A stretch of DNA of 62,006 bases from contig JYOD01000059.1 of NCBI GenBank assembly GCA_000955785.1, forward strand, positions 28,856-90,861, in the 5' to 3' direction. The position numbers and the translations under genes are program-made. How positions within the stretch are numbered: the stretch's first letter is position 1; each line of letters opens with the position of its first letter. Shown in pieces: positions 8,642 to 17,206 of this stretch. A model generated the notes under the pieces. It saw only the letters and a list, made by a program, of their open reading frames with translations, was not told where the DNA came from and did no database searches. The DNA comes from Burkholderiaceae bacterium 16. Its GTDB lineage: Bacteria; Pseudomonadota; Gammaproteobacteria; Burkholderiales; Burkholderiaceae.

Positions 8642-10155
8642 CCACGTGCCCGCCCGTTGCCGAGCAGGTCCTCCAGCGCCAGTTGCAGGGTCGGGAAGCG
8701 GAAGGCATAGCCTTCCTGCTGCAGGCGCGCCGGCGCCGCGCGCAGCCCGTCGAGCAGCAGCGTGGCCTGCTCGCCCAGCGCAAGACGCATGGGCCAGGCC
8801 GGCGTCGGCATCCAGGCCGGGCGGTGCAGCACAGCGGCGGCGCTGCGGACAAGGCCGGCCTGCGTGGGAGTCTCGGGCGCCACCAGGTTGTAGGTGGCGA
8901 CGGCGCCTTCGCTTGCCGGCGCCGCTCGACGGCACAGCCACGCGATCACGCCAAGCACGTCGTCGATGTGGATCCAGCTCTGCGCCTGGCGGCCGCCGCC
9001 CATCGGGCCGCCAAAGCCCAGCCGCACCGGCATCAGCATGGCCGGCAACGCGCCCTGGTGGCCGTAGACCACACCCAGGCGCAGGATGGCCAGCGGAATG
9101 CCGAGCCCGGCCACGGCATGCGCCGCCTGCTCCCATTCCCGGCACAGTCGCGAGGCGAAGACATCCTGCGGCGCGCTGGCTTCGGTACGCTCGCGCAAAT
9201 CGTCGTCGGCCTGGATGCCGTAGTAGCCCACCGCCGATCCGTTGATCAGCAGGCGCGGCCGGTGCGTGGCGGACGCGAGCCAGGCAGTCAGCGCGCGGGT
9301 GGTGCCCACGCGGCTCTCCACCAGGCTGCGCTTGCGCGCGGCGCTCCAGCGCGAGCCCAGGATAGGCGCGCCAGCGAGGTTCACCACGACATCGAAGCGC
9401 GTGGCAGGATCGAGTTCCGCGAGGGCGCCGACGCACGCCGCGCGGCCATCGAACAGCTGCGATGCCACGCGCGGGTTGCGCGCCCAGATCGTGACGCGGT
9501 GCCCGTCCGCCAGCAGCGCCCGCACCAGCGCCTGGCCAATGAAACCGGTGCCGCCGGTCAGCAGGAAGGATTGCGCGCGCCGCGCCGTATCGGCCCCGGC
9601 AAAATCGAGCGCCGGCACCGTGCCGGCACGGCCGGCAAGCGCGCGGCTCGCCAGCGCATCGCGCACCCCGGACGCCGCCACGCCCAGCGCGAACACGCTC
9701 AGCACCCAGCTTTGCCAGCCTTGCGGATTGACATGCAGGCCGGCCGGCAATTGCCACCATGCTTGCGAATGCCACGCCAGCAGGCCGAAGATCACCCCGC
9801 CGTTGATGGCCAGCACGGTGTGCGTCACCCGCTCGCTCGGCGGCAGGCTGCGGGTCTGGTCCTCCACCACGAAGTCGCGCAGCGTCAGCAGGATCTCGAT
9901 GGCGATGATGGCCCACAGGGGAACCAGCCATGCGCCACCCCACGCAAACCACGCCAGGCCGGCGAACAGCACGCCGTACAGCACCGCCCGGATCGCGTGC
10001 AGGCGCAGCTCCGGCGCGGCGTTGTGCTGCTGCGGCAGTGCGCAGCGCATCTCATGGTGCCAGACGGTATCGAAGGCGCCCATCAATCCCTGCACGATCA
10101 GCAGGTTGAGGATGACGGTATGGAGCGTGTCGCTGGTCGGGTCCATCTCAAGCAT
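8638..10155 (-). CDS. TIGR01777-type NAD-dependent epimerase with N-terminal membrane domain
   Basis: The 505-residue protein begins with about 150 residues holding several membrane helices (LLIVQGLMGAFDTVWHH, AVLYGVLFAGLAWFAW, WLVPLWAIIAIEILLTL, VLAINGGVIFGLLAW). A short-chain dehydrogenase of the TIGR01777 (YfcH) type follows, with the nucleotide loop TGGTGFIGQALVRALL near residue 198, VNLAGAPI, NGSAVGYYG and SWIHIDDVLGVI. It probably changes a sugar or lipid-like substrate at the inner membrane; the substrate is unknown. It is the first gene of a three-gene coupled operon. A 20-bp palindrome 15 bases before the start (10170-10189) recurs before the GbsR-type regulator gene, so this operon is likely that regulator's target. 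ATG 10146 is an alternative start. Confidence 0.85.
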   Translation of the reverse strand: MLEMDPTSDTLHTVILNLLIVQGLMGAFDTVWHHEMRCALPQQHNAAPELRLHAIRAVLYGVLFAGLAWFAWGGAWLVPLWAIIAIEILLTLRDFVVEDQTRSLPPSERVTHTVLAINGGVIFGLLAWHSQAWWQLPAGLHVNPQGWQSWVLSVFALGVAASGVRDALASRALAGRAGTVPALDFAGADTARRAQSFLLTGGTGFIGQALVRALLADGHRVTIWARNPRVASQLFDGRAACVGALAELDPATRFDVVVNLAGAPILGSRWSAARKRSLVESRVGTTRALTAWLASATHRPRLLINGSAVGYYGIQADDDLRERTEASAPQDVFASRLCREWEQAAHAVAGLGIPLAILRLGVVYGHQGALPAMLMPVRLGFGGPMGGGRQAQSWIHIDDVLGVIAWLCRRAAPASEGAVATYNLVAPETPTQAGLVRSAAAVLHRPAWMPTPAWPMRLALGEQATLLLDGLRAAPARLQQEGYAFRFPTLQLALEDLLGNGRARG

Positions 10156-10169
10156 CCTTAGTTACAATA

Positions 10170-10189
10170 ATTTCTGTCAAAAGAGAAAT
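10170..10189. promoter_or_regulatory. Putative GbsR/MarR operator, copy 1
   Basis: ATTTCTGTCAAAAGAGAAAT is an imperfect palindrome (ATTTC-N10-GAAAT) located 15 bases before the epimerase start. It matches a second site at 10811-10830 in 17 of 20 positions. The position over the likely promoter suggests repression. Confidence 0.6.
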
Positions 10190-10237
10190 ATCGGGTCAAA
10201 AAAACGGCCACCACGGCGGCCGGTTTTCATGCCTGTG

Positions 10238-10786
10238 CTATTTGCCAGCTTCGCGGGCCCGCTGGTCGCCACGCACCAACTTCTGGATGCGCGCGCCCAG
10301 TTTCATCACCTTGACCAGGGTGTCGGGCGAGAGCCGCAGCATCTCGTCGCCCCAGCTGCCCAGCGTTTCCATCAGCTGCAGCGTGGCGATGATGCGCTTC
10401 TGCACTTCCTTGCTCTCCTTGGCGAAGGCGGGATTGTTCACGCATTCGTGCAAGGCATCGATGGTGGGATCGAACTCGCGCTGCTTGCGCTCGCGCACCA
10501 CGGTGCGGAACAGGTCCCACACGTCGGTGACGGTCTCGAAGTGATCGCGCCGGTCGCCCATCGTGTGCACGGTGCGGATCAGCTTCCAGTTCTGCAGCTC
10601 TTTCAGGCTGTTGCTGACGTTGGAGCGCGCGACGTTCAGCGTGTCGGCGATTTCCTCGGCCGGCAGTGGGTGCTCGGCAAGGAATAGCAGGGCGTGAATC
10701 TGCGCGACGGTGCGATTGACGCCCCACTTCGAGCCCATTTCGCCCCAGTGCAGGACGAATCGTTGTGCGACCGGTTGAAGTTCCAT
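10238..10786 (-). CDS. GbsR/MarR-family transcriptional regulator
   Basis: This 182-residue winged-helix regulator has a DNA-binding domain at about 10-90 (HWGEMGSKWGVNRTVAQIHA, PAEEIADTLNVARSNVSNSL, KLIRTVHTMGDRRDHFE) and a helical C-terminal part. The GVNRTVAQIHALLFLAEHPL start is typical of the GbsR subgroup, whose members often repress nearby genes. I chose ATG 10786 over TTG 10834 because the family begins close to the helix-turn-helix; GTCAGGA abuts the ATG, so the ribosome site is poor. A 20-bp palindrome at 10811-10830 lies just upstream, consistent with autorepression, and its twin precedes the epimerase operon at 10155. Confidence 0.88.
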   Translation of the reverse strand: MELQPVAQRFVLHWGEMGSKWGVNRTVAQIHALLFLAEHPLPAEEIADTLNVARSNVSNSLKELQNWKLIRTVHTMGDRRDHFETVTDVWDLFRTVVRERKQREFDPTIDALHECVNNPAFAKESKEVQKRIIATLQLMETLGSWGDEMLRLSPDTLVKVMKLGARIQKLVRGDQRAREAGK

Positions 10787-10810
10787 TCCTGACAGTTTAT
10801 CCGTTCGGAA

Positions 10811-10830
10811 ATTTCCGTCAAGACAGAAAT
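10811..10830. promoter_or_regulatory. Putative GbsR/MarR operator, copy 2
   Basis: ATTTCCGTCAAGACAGAAAT is a palindrome (ATTTC-N10-GAAAT with inner CTGTC-like arms) located 24 bases before the regulator start at 10786. It matches the site at 10170-10189, giving the shared form ATTTCYGTCAARASAGAAAT. Confidence 0.62.
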
Positions 10831-10850
10831 TCAATTTCAGGCAAGCAGGC

Positions 10851-11465
10851 TCAGGCTGGCTGCGCCAGCGTGCTTTCGTTTTCCTTCACGTACATCGAGT
10901 TGCGCGGACGCGCGAACACCCGCCGCACCATCGGCTCGAAGAAAGACAGCGGCAGCGTGTCGTAGTCCTGCATGAAAGCCGCGCCGTCGTACTTGGCGCA
11001 GAACTCGGCGGTGCGTTCAAACAGCTCGGGCTGGCCGCGGAATTGCTCGCGCAGGTTGCGGTCGAGACCGAGGTGGTGAAAAAAGTAGTAGCCCTGGAAC
11101 ACGCCGTGCTTCTCCACCATCCAGAGGTTTTCCGGGCTGACGAAAGGCTTGAGGATGGCGGCGGCGATGTCGGGATGGTTGAACGTGCCAAGCGTATCGC
11201 CGATATCGTGCAACAGCGCGCACACTACGTACTCTTCGTCGCGCCCGTCGCGGTGGGCCAGCGTGGCGGTCTGCAGGCAGTGGGTCAGGCGGTCGATGGG
11301 GAAGCCGCCGTAGTCGCCGTCGAGCAGCTTGAGGTGATCGAGCACGCGGTCGGCCAGCGCATGCGCGAACGGCATGAACTCCGCGGATATCGCGGCCCAG
11401 TCCTCGCGCGTGCCTTGCTCCATGTGGCTGAAGGTGGCACGGGCGTGCGCAGTCGTTTCGCTCAT
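10851..11465 (-). CDS. HD-domain phosphohydrolase-like protein
   Basis: The 204-residue protein has an HD-domain signature: HCLQTATLAHRDG followed by CALLHDIGDTLG, giving the His and His-Asp metal ligands. HPDIAAAILKPFVSPENLWMV and EKHGVFQGYYFFHH follow. Members of this subgroup are annotated as HD family or phosphonate-degradation-like hydrolases; the substrate cannot be read from the sequence. GGAG lies 9 bases before ATG 11465, better than the upstream frame start at 11528. It is convergent with nothing and lies upstream of the GbsR gene on the same strand, separated by 64 bases. Confidence 0.8.
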   Translation of the reverse strand: MSETTAHARATFSHMEQGTREDWAAISAEFMPFAHALADRVLDHLKLLDGDYGGFPIDRLTHCLQTATLAHRDGRDEEYVVCALLHDIGDTLGTFNHPDIAAAILKPFVSPENLWMVEKHGVFQGYYFFHHLGLDRNLREQFRGQPELFERTAEFCAKYDGAAFMQDYDTLPLSFFEPMVRRVFARPRNSMYVKENESTLAQPA

Positions 11466-11593
11466 CGTGGGGTCTCCGTGCAGGGTGATCCTGCTTGTTT
11501 TGATGGTGATGAGCAACGATTCTGGCACAGGTTTCGCGGCTACACTGTCAAGGACTTAACAATGCAGCCGTGTGCCGCGGCGCATCAATCCGC

Positions 11594-12013
11594 ATGCAGA
11601 TCCGCCCTTACCTGGCTGCCGACGAAGCCGCCATCATCGACCTGTGGCACGCCTGCGGCCTGACCCGGCCGTGGAACGACCCGAAGAAAGACATCGCCCG
11701 CAAGCTGACTGAACAGCCGGAGCTGTTCCTGGTCGGGGAAGTGGATGGCCAGCCGGTGGCATCGGCCATGGTCGGCTTCGACGGCCATCGCGGCTGGGTC
11801 TACTACCTTGCCGTGCATCCCGACCACCAGCGCCGCGATCATGGCCGCCGCCTGATGGCGCATGCCGAGCAATTGCTGATCGAGCGCGGCTGCCCCAAGA
11901 TCAACCTGCTGGTACGCACCGGCAACAGCAAAGTCATCGACTTCTACCGCAGCCTCGGGTACGCGCAGGACGAAGCGCTCAGCCTGGGCAAGCGGCTGAT
12001 TCCGGATATCTGA
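11594..12013 (+). CDS. ypeA: GNAT acetyltransferase, YpeA-like
   Basis: A 139-residue single-domain GNAT. VYYLAVHPDHQRRDHGRRLM holds the acetyl-CoA-binding V/I and Q/R-x-x-G/A region (about 78-95), and INLLVRTGNSKVIDFYRSLGY is the C-terminal motif B region. The WHACGLTRPWNDPKKDI opening is typical of YpeA. These enzymes acetylate small amines or protein N-termini; the target is unknown. I chose ATG 11594 because MQIRPYLAADE is the normal GNAT N-terminus. It lies 15 bases before the VOC gene, likely cotranscribed. Confidence 0.85.
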   Translation: MQIRPYLAADEAAIIDLWHACGLTRPWNDPKKDIARKLTEQPELFLVGEVDGQPVASAMVGFDGHRGWVYYLAVHPDHQRRDHGRRLMAHAEQLLIERGCPKINLLVRTGNSKVIDFYRSLGYAQDEALSLGKRLIPDI

Positions 12014-12028
12014 GCGAGGTCAAGCGCC

Positions 12029-12439
12029 ATGTTCCACATCCTCGGCATCGATCACCTGGTCCTGCGCACCGGCAACGTGACGGCGCTGATGCGCTTCTAC
12101 GTGGACGTGCTTGGCTGCAGCCTGGAACGCGTGCAGCCGGACTTCGGCCTGATCCAGCTGCGGGCCGGCGGCGGCCTGATCGACCTGGTCGCGCTGGACG
12201 GCCCGCTCGGCCGCGCGGGCGGCGCCGGCCCCGGCAAGGAAGGCCGGAACCTCGACCACTTCTGCCTGCGCCTCGATCCCTTCGACGCGGATGCGCTTGG
12301 CGCCCACCTGCGCGCGCACGGGGTGGAGCCGGGGCCGGTGGAGATGCGTTTCGGCGCCGAGGGCAAAGGCCCGTCGATCTACGTGCAGGATCCCGATGGC
12401 AATGTCGTGGAGCTGAAAGGACCGCCCGCAAACATGTGA
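12029..12439 (+). CDS. VOC family (glyoxalase-like) metalloprotein
   Basis: A 136-residue VOC protein with the two paired beta-alpha-beta-beta-beta units in one chain: IDHLVLRTGNVTALMRFYVD at residues 4-24, LDHFCLRLDPFDADAL in the middle and IYVQDPDGNVVELKGP at the end. His7, His75-type and Glu positions expected for the metal site are present. Such proteins include glyoxalases, dioxygenases and resistance proteins, so the reaction is open. GAGG lies 9 bases before the ATG. It follows the YpeA-like gene closely. Confidence 0.85.
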   Translation: MFHILGIDHLVLRTGNVTALMRFYVDVLGCSLERVQPDFGLIQLRAGGGLIDLVALDGPLGRAGGAGPGKEGRNLDHFCLRLDPFDADALGAHLRAHGVEPGPVEMRFGAEGKGPSIYVQDPDGNVVELKGPPANM

Positions 12440-12565
12440 CGCAACGTGAGCATTCCGCCCGGATGCCCGCTACAATTCCCGCTTGGCCCTCGCCGCCACT
12501 CGCGCCATCCGCCCCCCTCCACGGCGGTCCCCGGCAGGGCGGCAACGACCGCGTCCAGGCGCGCA

Positions 12566-13813
12566 ATGACAAGACACGAAGCTTCTCCCGGCAGGTCCCC
12601 CATCTCGCCACGTCAGCTGGTCTGGACCCTCGGCATCACCGAGACCATTTCCTGGGGCACGATGTTTTTTGCCTTCACCGTCTTTATCGCCCCGATGAGC
12701 GCGACACTGGGCTACTCCAAGCCCTTCCTCGCCGGCGGCTATTCGCTGGGCCTGCTGGTCTGGGCCATGTGCTCGTTTGCCGTGGGCCGGCTGCTTGACC
12801 GCGTGCAGGCGCGCATCGTGATGTGCGCGGGATCGGTGCTGGCGGGCTGCGGTTTGCTGCTGTGGGCGTGGAGCCCGAACCAGGCGGCCTTCCTGCTGAT
12901 GTGGATACCGCTCGGGCTGGCCATGGCGACCACCCTGTACGAGCCCGCCTTCGTGGTGCTGCGCCAGGCCTTTGGCGACGGCTACCAGAAGTCCATCGTC
13001 ACCGTCACGCTGATGGCCGGCTTTGCCAGCACCATCTTCGTGCCGCTGGCGCAATGGCTGGTGCTGCATCTGGGCTGGCGCGAAACGCTGCTGTGCTTCG
13101 CCGGGCTCAACCTGCTGGTCTGCGCGCCCTTGCATGCGCGCCTACGCTACGTGGCGCATGCCTCCTATGCCGCCGCCCCGGCGCCGGCTCCGCTGGAGAA
13201 CGCGGCGCAGCCCGGTATTGCGCAAATGGCCTTGCGACAGCCGGTGTTCTGGGCCGTGGTGCTGGCCTTCACCGCGCTGTCGGTGATCGCCTCTCTGCTT
13301 GGCGCACACCTGATCCCGATGCTGACCGAAAAAGGCCTGCCGCTGGGCGAACAACTGGTGGTGGCCGCACTGATCGGACCGGCCCAGGTGTTTGGCCGCC
13401 TGGTGATGATGCGCTTCCCGGTGCGCCACCCGCTGCGGCTGTCGCTGCCGGTGTACGTGGTGATGAGCGTGGGGCTGCTGTGCTTTGCCCTCGGCTACGG
13501 CAAGTGGCTGATGCTGGCCGCCGTGCTCTACGGCTGCGCCAACGGCGTCAACACCATGCTGCGCGCCATGGCCATGCCGGAGCTGATCTCGCGCCACCAT
13601 TACGCCACGCTCAACGGGCTGATGATGACGCCGGTGCTGCTGATGCAGGCCGCCGCCCCATGGCTGGGCGCCTTGCTGTGGCGGGCCGCGGGTGGCTACT
13701 GGCTGATGCTGTGGGTGATGGTGGCGCTGGCGCTGACGGCGCTGGCTGCCTTCGGGTTCGCGCTGCACCGGCGCGGCCTGCTGCGTACATCCAGCCACGC
13801 CGCGGCGGCCTAG
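12566..13813 (+). CDS. MFS transporter
   Basis: A 415-residue major facilitator carrier with about 12 membrane helices. The first starts near residue 18 (LVWTLGITETISWGTMFFAF), and GRLLDRVQARIVMCAG is the loop 2-3 motif. The N-terminal arrangement resembles the CynX/NimT or monocarboxylate-porter branch. Substrate unknown. I chose ATG 12566 (MTRHEASPG) over an upstream start at 12446 because the upstream extension is not hydrophobic and has repeat-like proline/arginine content. It is followed by a second MFS gene 144 bases downstream. Confidence 0.85.
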   Translation: MTRHEASPGRSPISPRQLVWTLGITETISWGTMFFAFTVFIAPMSATLGYSKPFLAGGYSLGLLVWAMCSFAVGRLLDRVQARIVMCAGSVLAGCGLLLWAWSPNQAAFLLMWIPLGLAMATTLYEPAFVVLRQAFGDGYQKSIVTVTLMAGFASTIFVPLAQWLVLHLGWRETLLCFAGLNLLVCAPLHARLRYVAHASYAAAPAPAPLENAAQPGIAQMALRQPVFWAVVLAFTALSVIASLLGAHLIPMLTEKGLPLGEQLVVAALIGPAQVFGRLVMMRFPVRHPLRLSLPVYVVMSVGLLCFALGYGKWLMLAAVLYGCANGVNTMLRAMAMPELISRHHYATLNGLMMTPVLLMQAAAPWLGALLWRAAGGYWLMLWVMVALALTALAAFGFALHRRGLLRTSSHAAAA

Positions 13814-13957
13814 GAACGCAGCGGCGGGCAACGGGCCTGGGCGGTACGGTCATGCGCCCGACGCGCCGATATGCGACGATGCGGGGCTCGACTACCCTGC
13901 AGCGCCCGCCAGGACACCTCGGCGCCACCGCGCGTGGCCGGAGATGCCCGCCGCACT

Positions 13958-15190
13958 ATGCCCGATTCCACTTCCAGCAATCTGACCCGGCCGCCTTCGC
14001 CCTCCTCCGCCGCTCCGGCCATTGCCCCGGTCGGCGCGCGCCGCGTGGAGCACGCCGCGCGCGCCACCATGGCGCTGTTTTTCGTCAACGGCGCCACCTT
14101 CGCCACCTGGGGCGTGCATATCCCCACCATCAAGGCCCGCTTCGGACTGTCGGATGCCGTGCTGTCCCTGGCCATGCTGGCGGTGGCCGGGGGCGCCATC
14201 GCCGCGATGGGGCCGGTGGGGCGCTGGGTGGCGCGCGTGGGCAGCGCCAGCGCCTGCCGGCGCAGCGGCCTGGTCTATGCGATCGCCACCGCCGCCATTC
14301 TCGCCATGCCGCAGTTTGCCTTGCTGATCCCGGCGCTGATCGCCTTCGGCATGGCCAACGCGGCCTTCGACGTGGGCATGAACGCGCAGGCCGCCACGGT
14401 GGAGGCCAGCCGCGCGCGGCCCGTTATGTCGGCGCAGCACGGCATGTTCAGCCTGGGCGGCATGGCAGGCGCGGCCGTTGGCGGCGTACTGCTGGGCCTG
14501 GGCGTGCCGCCGCTGGCGCACGCCATCGGCATGGCGGCGCTGACGGCGGCGGTTAGCGCCGGCGTGGCACCGTGGCTGCTGGATGACCATCCGGTGCCGT
14601 CGCCTTCCGCGCACCACCGCGCGCATGCGGTTCGCGCGCTCTGGCTGCTGGGCCTGATGGCCTTCCTGGGGCTGGTTGGCGAAGGGGCGATGTACGACTG
14701 GTCCAGCGTCTATATGCGCGAGGTGACGCTGGCGCCCGACGCCTGGATCAGCGCCGGCTATGCCGCCTTTTCCGGCGGCATGGCTTGCGGCCGCTTTGGC
14801 GGCGACCGCCTGCGCGCGCGCTGGTCGGACGCGCGTACGCTCGGAGGCAGTGCCTGGGTGGCGTTCGTGGGCATCATGCTGGCGCTGCTGTGGCCCGGGC
14901 CGGTGGCGACCCTGACCGGCTTTGCGCTGATGGGCCTGGGCGCGGCCAACATGGTGCCGATCTTCTTCGTGGCGGCGTCGCGGCGGCCGGGCGTGGCGCC
15001 GGCCGAGGCGATCGCGCGCGTGGCGCGCTTTGCGTATGTCGGCTTGCTGCTGGGGCCGGTGATGATCGGTGGCGTGGCCCACGCGAGCAGCCTGCAATAT
15101 GGGCTGGGCGTGGTCGCCCTCACCATGGGCTGGATCGCCCTGGCGGGCGCCCGGCTGGTGCGCCCTTACCTGTCCGCCCGCAAAGAGTAG
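13958..15190 (+). CDS. MFS transporter, second copy
   Basis: A 410-residue MFS carrier with about 12 helices. The first begins at ATMALFFVNGATFATWGVHI, and FDVGMNAQAATVE in the middle is typical of the FucP/YbjJ-type branch (inner-membrane protein YbjJ). A sugar or drug substrate is possible but not evident. I chose ATG 13958; GGAGATG lies somewhat far upstream (12-13 bases). It converges on the DODA gene at 15206, with only 15 bases between stops. Confidence 0.83.
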   Translation: MPDSTSSNLTRPPSPSSAAPAIAPVGARRVEHAARATMALFFVNGATFATWGVHIPTIKARFGLSDAVLSLAMLAVAGGAIAAMGPVGRWVARVGSASACRRSGLVYAIATAAILAMPQFALLIPALIAFGMANAAFDVGMNAQAATVEASRARPVMSAQHGMFSLGGMAGAAVGGVLLGLGVPPLAHAIGMAALTAAVSAGVAPWLLDDHPVPSPSAHHRAHAVRALWLLGLMAFLGLVGEGAMYDWSSVYMREVTLAPDAWISAGYAAFSGGMACGRFGGDRLRARWSDARTLGGSAWVAFVGIMLALLWPGPVATLTGFALMGLGAANMVPIFFVAASRRPGVAPAEAIARVARFAYVGLLLGPVMIGGVAHASSLQYGLGVVALTMGWIALAGARLVRPYLSARKE

Positions 15191-15205
15191 CAGCGCCCCA
15201 CGGGG

Positions 15206-16102
15206 TCAGGCCGCCGCGCTGGTCAAAGCGCTCTGTTCCGAGCCCACACCCTCGAACACGAAGGTATCCATCGCCAGCACGCCGTAGGTCACATCGTCGG
15301 CCACCCGTGCTACGCCCGCCGGCAGCTTCATCGGTGCCAGCGCTCCTTCATGCGGCCCCAGCGCCGCGCCCAGCGCCACGAAGAACGGCAGCAAGTGCTC
15401 GTCGGTGGGATGCGCGCGGCGGGCATACGGCGCCTGCGCGCGATAGTCCGCAATGCGCGTGGTGTCGCCGCTGGCGAGCGCTTCGTCCAGCGCCTCGATC
15501 ATCCAGCCGCGGAAAGACTCCACATAGGGCTCGACAGGCGAGCCGTGCTGCTCGCGCCGGCCCCCGGTGCCGAAGACTTCCTGCAGGTTGTGGGTAAAGC
15601 TGCCGGAGCCCAGCACCAGCACACCTTCGTCGCGCAGGGGCGCAAGTGCACGCCCGATCCCGATCTGGGCCGCCGGCGGGAGATACGGATTCAATGCCAG
15701 TTGCACCACGGGGACGTCGGCGTCCGGGAAGAAGTGCCGCATCGGCATCCACGCGCCATGGTCCAGCGGGCGCTCGTCGTCCTGCAGCACCACCGCCGCG
15801 CCGGGAACCTGCGCAGCCTCCACCAGCGCCTTGACGCGGTCGGCCAGCGCCGGGGAGCCTGGTGCGTCGTAGCGCAATTCGTAGAGCGCGCGCGGGAAGC
15901 CGCCGAAATCGTGCCAGGCCTCCTGCCGCTGCCGGGTGCCGACCACCAGTGTGCTGTAGATCCAGTGCGCCGAGACGATCAGCACCGCGCGCGGCTTGCG
16001 CTGGCGCAGCACTTCGCCGAGGGCGTCGAACGCGGCGCCGCTCCGCCCCGGCTCGAGCGCGAGCATGGGGGAACCGTGTGAGATGTAGATGGCGGGGAGC
16101 AT
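15206..16102 (-). CDS. DODA-type extradiol aromatic ring-opening dioxygenase (YgiD-like)
   Basis: A 298-residue class III extradiol dioxygenase of the LigB/DODA fold. The conserved residues are visible: YISHGSPMLALE (metal His near residue 9), VSAHWIYS, DHGAWMPMRHFFPDADVPVV and GSGSFTHNLQEVF. Bacterial YgiD cleaves L-DOPA in vitro; the natural substrate is usually unknown. I start at ATG 16102 (MLPAIYISHGSP), which fits the family's N-terminus; the longer TTG 16117 start is unlikely. It stands alone, transcribed leftward from a 340-base gap. Confidence 0.9.
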   Translation of the reverse strand: MLPAIYISHGSPMLALEPGRSGAAFDALGEVLRQRKPRAVLIVSAHWIYSTLVVGTRQRQEAWHDFGGFPRALYELRYDAPGSPALADRVKALVEAAQVPGAAVVLQDDERPLDHGAWMPMRHFFPDADVPVVQLALNPYLPPAAQIGIGRALAPLRDEGVLVLGSGSFTHNLQEVFGTGGRREQHGSPVEPYVESFRGWMIEALDEALASGDTTRIADYRAQAPYARRAHPTDEHLLPFFVALGAALGPHEGALAPMKLPAGVARVADDVTYGVLAMDTFVFEGVGSEQSALTSAAA

Positions 16103-16443
16103 GATGTCGGCTCTCAATTCCTTTGGATAACGGTATTGAGTGTGACAAAACTTGCCGCCCCCGGCGGTAGGCGTTTGCGGATACCTCCATCAAAAAACTT
16201 GAAGCGAATTCGCTGCACCGCACTCGCCCGCCGCATTGCACCGCAACCCTGCCGCCGTCGGGTGTGGGGTGGCCCACACAACGCTTTAAAGATTCAGACA
16301 CGCTGGGGGCAATCGGCTTATGATTCCAACACGAGGTGCTGTCCCGCTGCGTGATGCGAGTCGCGTTATCCGCGCGAGCCGGGGCCAAACCCCGCAACAA
16401 ATGGATACGACGCGCCACGAAGCGCGTCAGGCTGGAGAACACC
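16103..16443. other. Divergent intergenic region
   Basis: This gap separates the leftward dioxygenase gene from the rightward small membrane-protein gene. It holds a perfect 7-bp stem, GTGTGGG at 16262-16268 and CCCACAC at 16273-16279, with a 4-base loop and no T-run. No RNA gene or riboswitch was recognised. Confidence 0.35.
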
Positions 16444-16764
16444 GTGGTCAAGCGCACAGCCCACAGGCCCTGGCTGCCCCATGCAAACTGGTGGCAGCCA
16501 GGCGTGTATGCAAGTGGACCGGCTGTGCTCCTCTGGATTGCAGCCCGCCTGCCCGCCACCTGGCTGGCTGACCTGTTCAATGCACCAGGCGCGGCCGTGC
16601 TGCTCAACCATTGCGGCGATACGGTTTTCGTGGCTGGCTGGATAGCCAGTGCGCTGTGGCTCTGGCTCACGCGAAACCGTCCCGAACCAGACGCCGCGCA
16701 ACAGCAACCCACTGTGGACAGGCCAGCCAAAGCCGGCAGGCCACCGCGGCGGCACGTCAGCTAG
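16444..16764 (+). CDS. Small predicted membrane protein
   Basis: The frame gives about 106 residues from GTG 16444, which has GGAG 6 bases upstream. Two hydrophobic segments are visible (GPAVLLWIAARLPATWLADL and TVFVAGWIASALWLWLTR), then a polar tail rich in proline and arginine. I do not recognise a family. It converges on the YciI gene at 16821. The case for a gene rests on the ribosome site and hydrophobic pattern only. Confidence 0.5.
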   Translation: MVKRTAHRPWLPHANWWQPGVYASGPAVLLWIAARLPATWLADLFNAPGAAVLLNHCGDTVFVAGWIASALWLWLTRNRPEPDAAQQQPTVDRPAKAGRPPRRHVS

Positions 16765-16820
16765 CGCCCCTTCCCGCCGCAACGCGGCGCTGGCCTTTGA
16801 CGCGGTCCGCGCCTCGGTAC

Positions 16821-17147
16821 TTAGTTCTCGACGGCCCGTTCCACCACTGCCGCGTCCAGCGCCCATGCCGCCGGCACGTCGCCCGCGCGCAGTCCGGGCG
16901 CCCAGGCAATCGTCTCGTAGTCGGCCAGGCCTTCCCGATGGAAGGGGTCTTCGGCCAGCCAGCCCGCCACCTCCTCGCGGCTTGTCCCGCGTGCCAGGAT
17001 GGCGCCGCCCACGCGCGGCTCCTGCCGGCCCGAGAGCAGGAAATGGCCGGCAGCATAGTGGCGGTGAAGGAAGTCGCGGTGTGCCGCCAGGTGGCGGTCG
17101 AGTTCTTCCAGGGGCGCGCGGTAGCGCAACAAGATCAGGTACAGCAT
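16821..17147 (-). CDS. YciI family protein
   Basis: A 108-residue YciI-like protein (ferredoxin-like fold). LILLRYRAPLEELDRHLAAH followed by RDFLHRHYAAGHFLLSGRQE holds the paired His/Asp residues typical of the family, and GGAILARGTSREEVAGWLAE, DPFHREGLADYETIAWAP form the C-terminal half. Proposed activities include chloro-muconolactone-type dehydrochlorination, but most members are uncharacterised. GGAG lies 7 bases before ATG 17147; the longer start 17210 is not needed. It lies 60 bases beyond the quinone reductase gene stop on the same strand. Confidence 0.87.
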   Translation of the reverse strand: MLYLILLRYRAPLEELDRHLAAHRDFLHRHYAAGHFLLSGRQEPRVGGAILARGTSREEVAGWLAEDPFHREGLADYETIAWAPGLRAGDVPAAWALDAAVVERAVEN

Positions 17148-17206
17148 GGAACGCTCCAAAGGTTGTCTAATCCCGGCCAGGCTTGGCGATGGCAATGCGG
17201 CGCGGG

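Noticed and set aside
8042..9952. A 636-codon frame joining the DUF4166 protein to upstream sequence
   Set aside because: Only the part from Met 8641 has a domain; the rest is an off-frame reading of the epimerase gene.
8278..10161. A 627-codon plus-strand frame across the epimerase and DUF4166 genes
   Set aside because: The opposite strand has clear domains and ATGA overlaps; this frame is Arg/Ala/Pro-rich without motifs.
15348..16730. A 460-codon minus-strand frame across the dioxygenase gene and the gap to its right
   Set aside because: It reads the dioxygenase in the wrong frame; the true frame (15206-16102) has the SHGSP and DHGAWMP motifs.
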